Shown: one piece after another, positions 27,834 to 37,885 of the stretch
Numbering within the stretch: position 1 is the first letter of the stretch
How the letters are laid out: each line of letters begins with the position of its first letter
Assembly (NCBI GenBank): GCA_049340005.1
Contig: JBMPIY010000002.1
Source: CAXBDP01 sp963974465
Lineage (GTDB): Bacteria; Bacteroidota; Bacteroidia; Cytophagales; Cyclobacteriaceae
Length of the DNA: 64,000 nt
Reading direction: 5' to 3' (one strand)
The notes under the pieces: generated by a model
Told to the model about the DNA's origin: nothing
The model's input: only the letters and a program-made list of their open reading frames with translations
Databases searched by the model: none
Translations under genes and position numbers: made by a program

Positions 27834-28727
27834 CTATATTTTCTGCAGTAAAATTGCCCAAGCTTCTTGAACTTTATTGTCAGCAAGTCTGAGCTTGGCT
27901 GCCATGTGAAGATGATCTTGCAGTGACTCGTGATGTTGCTTCATTCGGTGAAATATTTCTTGCACTTCGGCATCCTCCCACATTTTTTCTATTTCTTCTT
28001 CTGTTGGTAAAGCTTCTACATTGCCCAGTTTACCCAGATCATTTCCGGATAGAATTGTGGAATATCGGATAGCATCTGGAATGGCATCTACACCCATTCC
28101 CATTGTGCGTAGCGGTTTGGTTATTTCAAATAAGGATTCACCATTTGCACGCGTGTACCAATCGCCACCCATTCTGCCTACCAAATCAATTTTGAAAGGA
28201 TCAATCTTATCATCATCATCGAAAATACCATCACTAAAATGAGCTAAAACCACCTCGCAAATCACCAAATGCCCTGCTCCGCCTTCCTGACCCAACTCTA
28301 TTATATCCTTTACTTTACATTCAAAGGAGGCTGGTGATTCTTTCACTCTTGGCGGTTTCACATTCGTGGAAGCAACTTCAGTTAACCCTGCTTTCACAAA
28401 CTCATTTACACCTTTAGGATATTCCGTACTACTCAACGACATCTGCTCTACAATAGGAAAATTCACGATGTTGATTACCACTTCCGGTACCTCCCGCATA
28501 TTGTCCAGCGTGTGTTTCATGGTATTGTCGCGCACTCGTCTGGCAGGCGAAAAAACCATAATCGGCGGATTCGCCGAAAAGCAATTGAAAAAGCTATATG
28601 GACTCAAGTTTACATTTCCATCTTTATCTACCGTGCTAGCAAATGCAATGGGTCTTGGAGCCACCGTGCCGAGCATCAAATAGTGAAATCTACCTACCGA
28701 AACTTCCTTTGGATTGACAGTCCTCAT
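27834..28727 (-). CDS. flavin reductase family protein, 297 aa
   Basis: The N-terminal two thirds have the FMN-binding split-barrel pattern: GTVAPRPIAFAST, LSPYSFFNCFS, PPIMVFSPARR and, later, GAGHLVICEVV. The C-terminal 100 residues form an acidic helical extension. It starts only 4 bases after the fumarylacetoacetase stop, so the two are probably co-transcribed. Such proteins often accompany aromatic amino acid degradation genes, where they may supply reduced flavin or act as an accessory oxygenase; the exact role is unknown. Confidence 0.8.
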   Translation of the reverse strand: MRTVNPKEVSVGRFHYLMLGTVAPRPIAFASTVDKDGNVNLSPYSFFNCFSANPPIMVFSPARRVRDNTMKHTLDNMREVPEVVINIVNFPIVEQMSLSSTEYPKGVNEFVKAGLTEVASTNVKPPRVKESPASFECKVKDIIELGQEGGAGHLVICEVVLAHFSDGIFDDDDKIDPFKIDLVGRMGGDWYTRANGESLFEITKPLRTMGMGVDAIPDAIRYSTILSGNDLGKLGNVEALPTEEEIEKMWEDAEVQEIFHRMKQHHESLQDHLHMAAKLRLADNKVQEAWAILLQKI

Positions 28728-28731
28728 AAAA

Positions 28732-29991
28732 TTAAATTGCTGGTAAAACTTTAGTGCTTACTTCTCCAAAACCCACTCTTACGCCATCTTTCTCGGCATA
28801 CCCACGCATAGTAACCGTGTCCCCATCTTCGATAAATACTCGGCTTTTATTATTGGCCAATTTTAAAGGTTTGGTGCCTTTCCAAGCAAGCTCGAGCATA
28901 CTACCATAAGAGTCGGGCGTAGGGCCGCTAATCGTTCCTGACGCATACATATCGCCAACTTGCAAATTGCACCCATTTACAGTTTGATGAGCTAATTGCT
29001 GATTTACACTCCAATACATATACTTGAAATTCGATTTACAAACGGTAGTAGCATCATCGCCTTCCGGCTTTATATCTACTTCTAGGTTTATGTCAAAATT
29101 GCGTGAACCATCGACTTTCAAATAAGGTAAAACCTCCGGTTCTTGTTTTGGCCCCTGCACTCTAAATTGTTCTAAAGCCTCGATGGAAACAATCCAAGGA
29201 GAAATGGAAGAGGCAAAACTCTTTGCCAAGAAGGGCCCAAGTGGCACATATTCCCATTGCTGAATATCCCTTGCAGACCAGTCGTTAAAAAGCACGAAAC
29301 CAAAGATAAATTCCTCTGCTTTATCTGCCGGCACATTTTGCCCCAATTCGGTAGCTCTACCAGTGATAAAGGCCATTTCCAACTCAAAATCTAAGCGGGT
29401 GGATGGCCCAAATTCCGGCGCATCTTTATTGGGATCTTTCCTCTGCCCCTTTGGGCGATGAATACTCACTCCAGATGGAATAATCGACGATGCTCTGCCA
29501 TGATAACCCACCGGAATATGTTTCCAATTTGGTAGCAGTGCATTATCCGGATCACGAAACATGGTTCCTACGTTCGTAGCATGCTCCATACTGCTATAAA
29601 AATCCGTGTAGTTTGGCACTTTCACGGGCATATACATCTGCACTTGATTTCGCTTTTTAAATATATGCGAAATGTATTCATGATTGCCTTGAATTTCTTC
29701 ATTACCAACTGACATCAATTCTTGTACTCTACGTCGTAGTGCATTGGTAATATCCTTTCCTAAAGCGATATAGTCATTCAAAGTATCTTTCTTAAAAATA
29801 CCCTGTGGCAAATCGATTTCCTCAAAAAAGCTCGCTTCATGCATCGCATTCAAGTCTAGGACAAAATCGCCAAGAGCCATTCCTGCTCTTTTCACACCTA
29901 CGTTCTCACAAAATATTCCGATTGGTAAATTATAAATACTAAAATCTGAATTTTCAGGTATCTCTACCCAACTCTGTATTTTGTTAATCAT
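28732..29991 (-). CDS. fahA: fumarylacetoacetase
   Basis: A 419-residue protein with both domains of the family. The N-terminal part has DFYSSMEHATNVG. The catalytic part has GYHGRASSI and RLDFELEMAF, with metal-binding acidic residues also in FNDWSARDIQQWEYVPLGPF. It hydrolyses fumarylacetoacetate to fumarate and acetoacetate, the last step of tyrosine and phenylalanine catabolism. Length is as expected. It heads a two-gene unit with the flavin reductase. Confidence 0.95.
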   Translation of the reverse strand: MINKIQSWVEIPENSDFSIYNLPIGIFCENVGVKRAGMALGDFVLDLNAMHEASFFEEIDLPQGIFKKDTLNDYIALGKDITNALRRRVQELMSVGNEEIQGNHEYISHIFKKRNQVQMYMPVKVPNYTDFYSSMEHATNVGTMFRDPDNALLPNWKHIPVGYHGRASSIIPSGVSIHRPKGQRKDPNKDAPEFGPSTRLDFELEMAFITGRATELGQNVPADKAEEFIFGFVLFNDWSARDIQQWEYVPLGPFLAKSFASSISPWIVSIEALEQFRVQGPKQEPEVLPYLKVDGSRNFDINLEVDIKPEGDDATTVCKSNFKYMYWSVNQQLAHQTVNGCNLQVGDMYASGTISGPTPDSYGSMLELAWKGTKPLKLANNKSRVFIEDGDTVTMRGYAEKDGVRVGFGEVSTKVLPAI

Positions 29992-30175
29992 TATCGCTTT
30001 TTAAATATTTCTAAACAGTATTAATAAGGCAGTATCATACTACAAGTAGTAGATTCGAATACTCCTTCCTCACAAATATAAATTTAAAGAAAGCCATTCC
30101 CAATCTAATTGCAGAATCCTTCCTCCCGCTGAAGAAAATTTACTTAATTTTGCCATAGAAAATTTTGTGAATTTT

Positions 30176-32836
30176 ATGAGTATTGCGAGCAAGTACAATC
30201 CTGCAGAAGTAGAAGACAAATGGTATAAGCATTGGATGGATCAGAAATTTTTCCATGCCCAAGTAAATCCAGAAAAAGAACCATATACTATTGTGATTCC
30301 TCCGCCAAATGTCACTGGCGTGTTGCATATGGGTCACATGCTCAATAATACGATACAAGATGTACTCATCCGCAAAGCGCGAATGGAAGGCAAAGAAGCT
30401 TGCTGGGTACCCGGCACGGATCACGCTTCCATCGCTACCGAAGCCAAAGTTGTAGCAATGCTTCGTGAAAAAGGCATAAAAAAGAGCGAAATCGGTAGAG
30501 ATGAGTTCATGAAATACGCTTGGGAGTGGAAAGAAAAATATGGTGGAATTATCCTCGAGCAATTAAAAAAATTAGGAGCTTCATGCGATTGGGACAGAAC
30601 GAGCTTCACTATGGACGAAGGCTATTATAAAGCTGTTGTTCAAGTGTTTGTAGATTTATATCGCAAAGGATTTATCTACAGAGACCTACGCATGATCAAC
30701 TGGGATTGCGAAGCAAAAACTGCGCTGTCAAATGAAGAAGTTATGTATAAAGAAGACGGTGAAAAATCTGTGCTTTATCATATTCGCTATCAGATCAAAG
30801 ATTCCAAGGAATTTGTTGTAATTGCCACACAACGTCCAGAAACAATCATGGGCGATACAGGTATTGCGGTAAATCCAAAAGATCCTCGCTTTACCCATTT
30901 GATTGGCAAAAAAGCCATCGTTCCTTTTATCAACCGTGAAATTCCAATCATTGCCGATGAATATGTAGAGCTAGATTTTGGTTCTGGTTGCTTAAAAATC
31001 ACTCCTGCGCATGATCCGAATGATTATGAACTAGGGAAAAAGCACAATTTGGAAGTGATTGATACGATCAATTTGGATGGTACTCTCAACGAAAAATGTG
31101 AAATGCCGGAGTATGTTGGAAAGGATCGCTTTATCGTTCGCAAAATGATTGTGAAGAAAATGCTGGAGGCTGAGCTATTGGTGAAGGAGGAAGATTTCAT
31201 CACCAAAATTGGTCGTTCTGAGCGTACCAATACGGTGGTTGAACCGAAACTTTCCCTTCAGTGGTTTATCAAAATGAAGGAAATCTCTCGCACTGCACTC
31301 AAAGCTGTGGAAGAAGATGAGATACAACTCCACCCGCCAAAATTCAAAAATACCTATCGCCATTGGATGGAAAATGTGAAGGATTGGTGTATTTCTCGCC
31401 AGCTTTGGTGGGGACATCGAATCCCTGCTTGGTTCCTTCCTGATGGTGATTTTGTGGTGGCAAATACAGAAGAAGAAGCTCTAAAATTAGCGCAAGAAAA
31501 ATCTCCAAATATCAGCTTAGCTGATTTAAAGCAAGATGAAGATGTATTAGATACTTGGGCTTCGTCCTGGCTGTGGCCAATGGCAGTTTTCAATGGCTTC
31601 GAGAACTTCGATAAAAAAAGCGGGAGGATTGAACAGCCGAATGCAGAGCTGGCCTACTTCTACCCGACTAAAGTATTGGTAACTGCACCAGAGATTTTGT
31701 TCTTCTGGGTAGCAAGGATGATTATCGCAGGCTATGAATATATGGGCGAGATGCCCTTCAAAGATGTATATCTCACGGGTATTGTGCGCGATAAGCAAGG
31801 TCGCAAAATGTCCAAATCCCTTGGCAACTCGCCCGATCCTATTGAGCTGATGCAGAAATATGGAGCGGATGGCGTTCGTACAGGTATGCTATTTAGTTCT
31901 CCTGCCGGTAATGATTTGCCATTCGATGAAAAGCTATGCGAACAAGGCAGAAATTTCTCCAACAAAATCTGGAATGCATTCCGCTTACTCAAGGGGCTTG
32001 ATGTAGGACAAACACCTTCCTCTAATGCCGAGAAAGTAGCTATCCAATGGATGGAAAATCGCTTGAACCAAGCATTGGTGGAAATTGAAGATCATTATGG
32101 AAAGTACCGTATTTCTGATGCATTAATGGGTACTTACAAGCTTATTTGGGATGATTACTGTGCGTGGTTCTTAGAAATGATAAAGCCTGCTTATGGCGAT
32201 CCAATTTCCGAAGAAACGCTAAATAGCAGTATTGCCATTTTCGAAAAGCTACTAAAAGTACTGCATCCATTTATGCCATTTATTACCGAAGAGCTGTGGC
32301 ATAGTATGGGCACAAGAGGTGAAAAAGATTGCATAATTGTGGCGGAATGGCCAAAAGCAGCAACTTTCGACAAAGGAATCATCGACGCTGCTTCCTTGGC
32401 ATTCGAGCTGATTTCTCAGATTAGAAATATTCGTAGTAGCAAAGGCATTTCTCCAAAAGAACCGCTTGAGCTAATTATCAAGACTGAAAAGCCGGAAGCT
32501 TATAGCCAATTTCAACAGCTAATTGAGAAATTGGGTAATTTGAGTAGCATTCAATTCAATGGAAATGCTCCTGAAATGTCCTTTAGCTTTATTATCAATT
32601 CGGATGAATGTGCTATCCCTGCGGGTAATAATGTGGATTTGGAAAAAGAGAAAGCTGAAATGCTGAAAGAATTGGAATATGCTAAAGGCTTCCTCAACTC
32701 AGTAATGAAGAAACTTGGAAACGAACGTTTTGTGAATAATGCTCCAGCTCAAGTACTCCAAAACGAGCAAAACAAAAAAGCAGATGCGGAAGCTAAAATC
32801 AAAACCTTAGAAGAAAGCTTAGCTAAGATGGGCTAG
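30176..32836 (+). CDS. valS: valyl-tRNA synthetase
   Basis: Class I synthetase of about 886 residues. The HIGH motif appears in PPNVTGVLHMGHML and KMSKS in GRKMSKSLGN. An editing domain lies between (TQRPETIMGDT), and the C-terminus ends in a coiled-coil tail (LKELEYAKGF onward) as in bacterial ValRS. A GTG at 30167 could extend it by three residues, but the ATG at 30176 gives the usual start (SIASKYNPAEVE). It charges tRNA-Val in the cytoplasm. TAATTTTG at 30145-30152 is a possible -7 promoter element. Confidence 0.97.
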   Translation: MSIASKYNPAEVEDKWYKHWMDQKFFHAQVNPEKEPYTIVIPPPNVTGVLHMGHMLNNTIQDVLIRKARMEGKEACWVPGTDHASIATEAKVVAMLREKGIKKSEIGRDEFMKYAWEWKEKYGGIILEQLKKLGASCDWDRTSFTMDEGYYKAVVQVFVDLYRKGFIYRDLRMINWDCEAKTALSNEEVMYKEDGEKSVLYHIRYQIKDSKEFVVIATQRPETIMGDTGIAVNPKDPRFTHLIGKKAIVPFINREIPIIADEYVELDFGSGCLKITPAHDPNDYELGKKHNLEVIDTINLDGTLNEKCEMPEYVGKDRFIVRKMIVKKMLEAELLVKEEDFITKIGRSERTNTVVEPKLSLQWFIKMKEISRTALKAVEEDEIQLHPPKFKNTYRHWMENVKDWCISRQLWWGHRIPAWFLPDGDFVVANTEEEALKLAQEKSPNISLADLKQDEDVLDTWASSWLWPMAVFNGFENFDKKSGRIEQPNAELAYFYPTKVLVTAPEILFFWVARMIIAGYEYMGEMPFKDVYLTGIVRDKQGRKMSKSLGNSPDPIELMQKYGADGVRTGMLFSSPAGNDLPFDEKLCEQGRNFSNKIWNAFRLLKGLDVGQTPSSNAEKVAIQWMENRLNQALVEIEDHYGKYRISDALMGTYKLIWDDYCAWFLEMIKPAYGDPISEETLNSSIAIFEKLLKVLHPFMPFITEELWHSMGTRGEKDCIIVAEWPKAATFDKGIIDAASLAFELISQIRNIRSSKGISPKEPLELIIKTEKPEAYSQFQQLIEKLGNLSSIQFNGNAPEMSFSFIINSDECAIPAGNNVDLEKEKAEMLKELEYAKGFLNSVMKKLGNERFVNNAPAQVLQNEQNKKADAEAKIKTLEESLAKMG

Positions 32837-32892
32837 ATGGACTTTCAAATCCTTTGCATTTTTGTGAGAAGTATTTTATCGCATAGGAGAAG

Positions 32893-33917
32893 TGGAGGCG
32901 CAAAGTTTCGTATTTCTTCTCTGCGATCTTCGTGTCTTCACTTGGCGCATCTCTGCGTTTAAATTCTTCCTTTTTCAAAACCGAGGAGAACACTGAAATT
33001 TACGCAAAGCGCGCAAAGGATTTATTTTATCTGCGTTTATCAGCGTAATCTGTGGGAGAAAAATATTACCCGCTGATTGGCGCAGATGGTTGTACAATGA
33101 AATGCCTTCTCTGCGATCTTCGCGTCTTCACTTGGCGCACCTCTGCGTTTAAATTCTTCCTTTTTCAAAACCGAGAAGAACACTGAGATTTACGCAAAGC
33201 GCGCGGAGTATTTATTTTATCTGCGTTTATCAGCGTAATCTGCGGGAGAAAAATATTACCCGCTGATTGGCGCAGATGGTTGTACAATGAAATGCCTTCT
33301 CTGCGATCTTCGCATCTTCACTTGGCGCACCTCTGCGTTTAAATTCTTCCTTTTTCAAAACCGAGGAGAACACTGAAATTTACGCAAAGCGCGCGGAGGA
33401 TTTATTTTATCTGCGTTTATCAGCGTAATCTGCGGGAGAAAAATATTACCCGCTGATTGGCGCAGATGGTTGTACGATGAAATGCCTTCTCTGCGATCTT
33501 CGCGTCTTCACTTGGCGTATCTCTGCATTTAAATTCTTCCTTTTTCAAAACCGCGGAGAACGCTGAGATTTACTCAAAGCGCGCGGAGGATTTATTTTAT
33601 CTGCGTTTATCAGCGTAATCTGCGGGAGAAAATTGCCCGCTGATAGCGCAGGTGGTTGTATAATGAAATGCCTTCTCTGCGATCTTCGCGCCTTCACTTG
33701 GCGCATCTCTGCGTTTAAATTCTTCTTTTTCCTTAACCGCGGAGGGCACGGAGATTTACGCAAAGGGCGCAAAGGATTTAATTTCTTCTCTGTGTTTATC
33801 TGCGAAATATGCTGGAAAAATTACCCGCGGATGGAGCAGATTTGCGCAGAAAAAATCATAGTTCAGACATTCTCTGCTTCTTCACTTGCGCATCTCTCTG
33901 GTTAAATCCTTCCATTA
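32893..33917. repeat. ~190 bp tandem repeat, five copies
   Basis: The landmark CTTCTCTGCGATCTTCG occurs near 32917, 33106, 33296, 33486 and 33672, giving spacings of 186-190 bases. Each unit has tracts such as CTGCGTTTATCAGCGTAATC and ACTTGGCGCA plus a CCGCTGATTGGCGCAG segment. No reading frame is conserved across units. Similar units sit at 35562-36020. This fills the gap between valS and the next gene. Confidence 0.85.
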
Positions 33918-33978
33918 TAAAAATTGATGAGGTTTGCCCTAAGACATTTTTGTCTTTAGTTTTATCAAAAAAATTCCC

Positions 33979-34515
33979 TTGGCAAAATTCATAGCATTTC
34001 TTCGAGGTATAAATGTTGGCGGCAATCATAAAGTGCCAATGCAAGAGCTAAAGGATATTCTCTTAAATATGGGTTTCGAGAATATCATCACTTTGCTCAA
34101 TTCAGGTAATGTGATTTTTGAAGCTAAACCAACAGAAATTGCCGAATTAGAATCACAGATTACCCAACATTTAAATTCCTCATTTGGATTTCCAATTCCA
34201 GTGATCATTCGAAGTGCTGAAAACTTAAAACAGCTTATTCAAAGCGATCCATTCAAAGGAATTACAGTCACCAAGGAAACAAGGCTATACCTAAGCTTTC
34301 TTAGAAAAAGCCCTCAAACGGAAATACCATTACCATGGGTTTCAGAAGATAAATCTTTTCGAATATTAAAGATCGACGAGGCCAATATCATAAGTATATT
34401 AGATTTGAGCATAGGCAAGACCGTGAAAGGGATGGATGATTTAGAAAAGCTATTTGGCAAAGATATCACCACTCGGAATTGGAACACCATTTTGAGAATT
34501 GGGGAGAAGCTTTAG
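33979..34515 (+). CDS. DUF1697 family protein, 178 aa
   Basis: The family hallmark FIAFLRGINVGGNHKVPM is at the N-terminus, followed by TLLNSGNVIFEA, with TRNWNTILRI at the C-terminus. Length and both motifs fit DUF1697, a widespread cytoplasmic family without known function. The start is TTG at 33979: no in-frame ATG lies upstream, and the family motif begins almost at once. Confidence 0.85.
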   Translation: MAKFIAFLRGINVGGNHKVPMQELKDILLNMGFENIITLLNSGNVIFEAKPTEIAELESQITQHLNSSFGFPIPVIIRSAENLKQLIQSDPFKGITVTKETRLYLSFLRKSPQTEIPLPWVSEDKSFRILKIDEANIISILDLSIGKTVKGMDDLEKLFGKDITTRNWNTILRIGEKL

Positions 34516-34651
34516 TCTCATTATGATGCTATCACATTATGCATCAACTATTTTTATTGAAATAATATCCTTAGGTAAATTAATTAAAAGAAAAAATTTC
34601 ATCTTACGTACGATTAATAGAGTTGCATAATATTCATTAACAAATACTCTG

Positions 34652-35440
34652 ATGAAATTCAAAAATAAGATAGTTTGGATCACTGGCGCATCATCCGGCA
34701 TTGGTCGCGCTCTTGCTTTAGAATTTGCACGGCAAGGTGCTATTGTTGCTGTCACCGCAAGAAGAGTAGAATTACTTAAAAAGTTGGTAATTGAAATAAA
34801 GGCCGAAGGCGGCAATGCAAAGGCATTTTATTGTGATATTCTTAATGATTCAAGTATTCAAAAATGTATCTCTGATTTAATATCTGAATATGGCAAACTT
34901 GATATTGCCATTGCAAATGCAGGCTTTGGTGTAGTAGGTAAAATTGAGGACTTAACTGAAAAGGATTGGCAAAGACAACTAAATGGAAATGTTGTTGGTC
35001 TTGCCCTCACCATTAAATATGCACTACCTGAATTACGTAAAACACAAGGTAGAATTGTCCTGATGGGAAGTGTGAGCGCTTTTGTGCCCAACCCAAATGT
35101 CGGAGCATATGGAGCATCAAAGGCGGCAGTCCATTCAATTGGAGAAACTTTACAAGTGGAATTGCTAGGTTCTGGCGTCACTTGCACCACTATTCACCCT
35201 GGCTTTGTTGTGAGTGAAATTACGAGAATTGACAATGATGGTAGTTATCATAAGGATAGGGAAGATCCTAGACCATCCAACTTAATGTGGCCTACCAATA
35301 GAGCCGCAAAAGTTATAGTAAATGCCATTGCCAAAAGAAAAAAGGTCTTTGTATTTACAGGTCATGGAAAAATTGCTGTTTTCCTTGGTAAATTTTTCCC
35401 GATAATCGCCCGTAAAATAACTTCTAAAACTGCTAAATAA
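34652..35440 (+). CDS. short-chain dehydrogenase/reductase, 262 aa
   Basis: Classical SDR: the nucleotide-binding TGASSGIG is at 11-18, NAGFG near 88, the catalytic Ser in MGSVSAF, and Tyr/Lys in YGASKAA. The C-terminal 30 residues are hydrophobic and basic (HGKIAVFLGKFFPIIARKI), which suggests membrane association as in DltE/SDR-type lipid reductases. The substrate cannot be read from the sequence. It stands alone between two repeat clusters. Confidence 0.85.
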   Translation: MKFKNKIVWITGASSGIGRALALEFARQGAIVAVTARRVELLKKLVIEIKAEGGNAKAFYCDILNDSSIQKCISDLISEYGKLDIAIANAGFGVVGKIEDLTEKDWQRQLNGNVVGLALTIKYALPELRKTQGRIVLMGSVSAFVPNPNVGAYGASKAAVHSIGETLQVELLGSGVTCTTIHPGFVVSEITRIDNDGSYHKDREDPRPSNLMWPTNRAAKVIVNAIAKRKKVFVFTGHGKIAVFLGKFFPIIARKITSKTAK

Positions 35441-35561
35441 CACTACTGACATAGGCCTTCAATCCCTCATAATCATCTCCATTTCAAACGAAACAACTTT
35501 CCCATCAACCCCCATACTTTAAGTTTTTGATTAGTCAGCTTGAGTGCTTAAGGGTTATAAT

Positions 35562-36020
35562 TTTAATCTGCGTTGATCAGCGTAATCTGCGGGAGAAAAA
35601 ACCGCCCGCTGATAGCGCAGATTTGCGCAGATGGTTGTAAAATGAAGCGTCTACTCTGCGCTCTTCGCGTCTTCACTTGGCGCATCTTTGCGTTTAGATT
35701 CTTCCTTTTTATTTACCGCAGAGGGCGCGGAGATTTACGCAAAGATTCGCAAAGGATTTAATTTCTTCTCCGCGTTTATCCACGTAATCTGCGGGAGAAA
35801 AAACCGCCCGCCGATAGCGCAGATTGGCGCAGATGGTTGAAAAATGAAGCGTCTACTCTGCGCTCTTCGCGTCTTCACTTGGCGCATCTTTGCGTTTAAA
35901 TTCTTTCTTTTTTAAAACCGCTGAGATATACGCAAAGATTCACAAAGGATTTAATTTCTTCTCCGCGTTTATCCGCGTAATCTGCGGGAGAAAAATTGCT
36001 TGCAGATTTGCGCAGATGGC
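35562..36020. repeat. second cluster of the ~190 bp repeat
   Basis: Two full units and a partial one, in the same orientation as those at 32893-33917. They share CAGCGTAATCTGCGGGAGAA, CGCGTCTTCACTTGGCGCA and TTTGCGTTTA. The region contains no gene. Confidence 0.8.
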
Positions 36021-36073
36021 CTTTGAGGGTTTCTCTTATGGTTCATTTGCTTTATTCAACCGAAATAACCTCT

Positions 36074-37768
36074 TCACTCCCTCATAATCATCTCCATCTC
36101 AAGCGGAACCACTTTTCCGTCAATCCACACACTTTCAACTTTAAGCTCTTTTAATTTGTCAGCTGGAGTATCCAATGGATTTCGGTTCAATATCACAAAG
36201 TCAGCCTTTTTGCCTTTGCTGATGGAGCCGATTTCATTTTCCATAAATGCCGCATAAGCTCCAGTAATAGTCATAGCTTGCAAAGCTTCCATTATCGTAA
36301 ATGCTTGCTCAGGATACCACCCTCCCGCCTGTTCTCCGGCTAAGTTTTTACGGGTAACGGCGAAGTATAGCGTTTCCACAGGCATCCACGGCTCACCTGG
36401 CAAATCAGAGTTCAGGATAATTGGCGCGCCTGCATCCATTATGCTTCTCCAAGCATAGGCCAGTTTTATTCTTTCATTCCCAACCCTATCTTCTGCCCAT
36501 TTGCTATCGCCCACCGCATGGCTCGATTGCACACTGGAAATATACTTTCCTTTAGCCGCTCTTTCAAAAAAGCTCGGCAATACAACCTGAGCATGCTCCA
36601 TACGCCAGCGATGATCTATATTTTCATAGTCTGCCAATGCCTCCTCATACAAGTCGAGTACTCGGCGATTGGCTTCATCACCTATACTATGCACAGCCAT
36701 TTGAAAACCATTTGCAGCAGCCTTTTTACCTAATTCACGCACTTTGTCAGGGCGAATTCGCTCAGTCATTTGGGCTGCTTTGGGATTATCTGAATAAGCC
36801 GCCGCCATCAAGGCAGTACGTGAGCCAAGTGAGCCATCGTAAAACACCTTAATAGATTGCACAAATAAATAGCCATTAGGATCGGCATACGGTCCTCGCT
36901 CAAACCACTCATTCATAAGCTCGTCATCATTTCCATTGAGCATTGCATATACCCGGATGGGCAATTTCTTAGCTTCAGCCAATTCCATATAAGCTTGCAA
37001 TACAGTAGGCGAAACTCCCGCTTCGTGCACAGTGGTGACACCCGCTTGTAATAGCGCTTCTGCGCCAAGCAAGATTGCCTCTTTGGCTTCCTCTACCGTT
37101 TCTGCTGGAATATGCTGATTCACCAATTGCTGTGCAAGCGTTTCCATGACTCCCGTAGGCGTGCCATCTTCGCGACGCATAATTCTGCCCACTTCTGGAT
37201 CAGGCGTGTTTGCATCAATTCCAGCAATTTCCAATGCTTTGCCATTGTAAAACCCTCCAAAGCCATGCAGGGATTGTAGTCTTACAGGATTATCAGGAAA
37301 TGCTTCATCCAATAATTCTCTATCAGGATAACCCTTGGAAGCCCAAACACCTTCGTCCCAACCCTGAACAATAAGCCATTGTCCAGGCTGTGGATTTGGA
37401 AAAAATCGCTTTAATTCCTCCACCATTTCTTCTACCGAAAGCAAACCTTCAATATTTGCTTTGCGCTTTTGCTGGCCAAATTCATGAATATGCGTGTGCG
37501 AATCAACAAAGCCTGGCAATACGGTTTTTCCTTGCAAATCATACTTTTGAGCATTTGGAAATGCCGCTTCTAAATTGGTCAAATCACCCACTTCCAAAAT
37601 GACATTGCCTTCAATTACAAAGGAATTTGCTTCGCCATTGTCCATCGTAAGGATGCTACTGTTATGAAACAAAATCGCATTTGAATCTACCTTTGGAGCT
37701 TTGCAAGAGGTAAGAAAGATTAAGCCGAAAAGAATAATAAAAGAGGCCTTGAGTAATTTACAATTCAT
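36074..37768 (-). CDS. YtcJ-like amidohydrolase, lipoprotein, 564 aa
   Basis: I chose the ATG at 37768, which begins a lipoprotein signal ending in FLTSCKA; the frame is open to 37810. The amidohydrolase core has the metal-binding GFVDSHTHIHEFG, a later AVHSIGDEANRRVLD and NSDLPGEPWMP with a metal-binding Asp, and the C-terminal GKKADFVILNRNP. The YtcJ/AmdC-like group hydrolyses N-acyl amides; substrate unknown. The lipid anchor places it in the periplasm or outer membrane. Divergent from the double ligase gene. Confidence 0.88.
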   Translation of the reverse strand: MNCKLLKASFIILFGLIFLTSCKAPKVDSNAILFHNSSILTMDNGEANSFVIEGNVILEVGDLTNLEAAFPNAQKYDLQGKTVLPGFVDSHTHIHEFGQQKRKANIEGLLSVEEMVEELKRFFPNPQPGQWLIVQGWDEGVWASKGYPDRELLDEAFPDNPVRLQSLHGFGGFYNGKALEIAGIDANTPDPEVGRIMRREDGTPTGVMETLAQQLVNQHIPAETVEEAKEAILLGAEALLQAGVTTVHEAGVSPTVLQAYMELAEAKKLPIRVYAMLNGNDDELMNEWFERGPYADPNGYLFVQSIKVFYDGSLGSRTALMAAAYSDNPKAAQMTERIRPDKVRELGKKAAANGFQMAVHSIGDEANRRVLDLYEEALADYENIDHRWRMEHAQVVLPSFFERAAKGKYISSVQSSHAVGDSKWAEDRVGNERIKLAYAWRSIMDAGAPIILNSDLPGEPWMPVETLYFAVTRKNLAGEQAGGWYPEQAFTIMEALQAMTITGAYAAFMENEIGSISKGKKADFVILNRNPLDTPADKLKELKVESVWIDGKVVPLEMEMIMRE

Positions 37769-37872
37769 AGGAGAAAAGGGATTTACAAGAAACATATCCA
37801 AAATTGACAAATTTTATTCGAATTAAAGATGCCAAGCCAATGAAATCGGGCTTTCGCCGTTTCATTAATTAT

Positions 37873-37880
37873 TATATTTG
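37873..37880 (+). promoter_or_regulatory. candidate -7 promoter element
   Basis: TATATTTG matches TAnnTTTG, and a T-rich TTT lies about 19 bases further upstream. The transcription start would fall at or next to the ATG at 37886, so the mRNA may be almost leaderless. Confidence 0.45.
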
Positions 37881-37885
37881 CCTCA

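Noticed and set aside
32893..33917. CRISPR array
   Set aside because: The unit is about 190 bases with no short repeat/unique spacer alternation and no cas genes.
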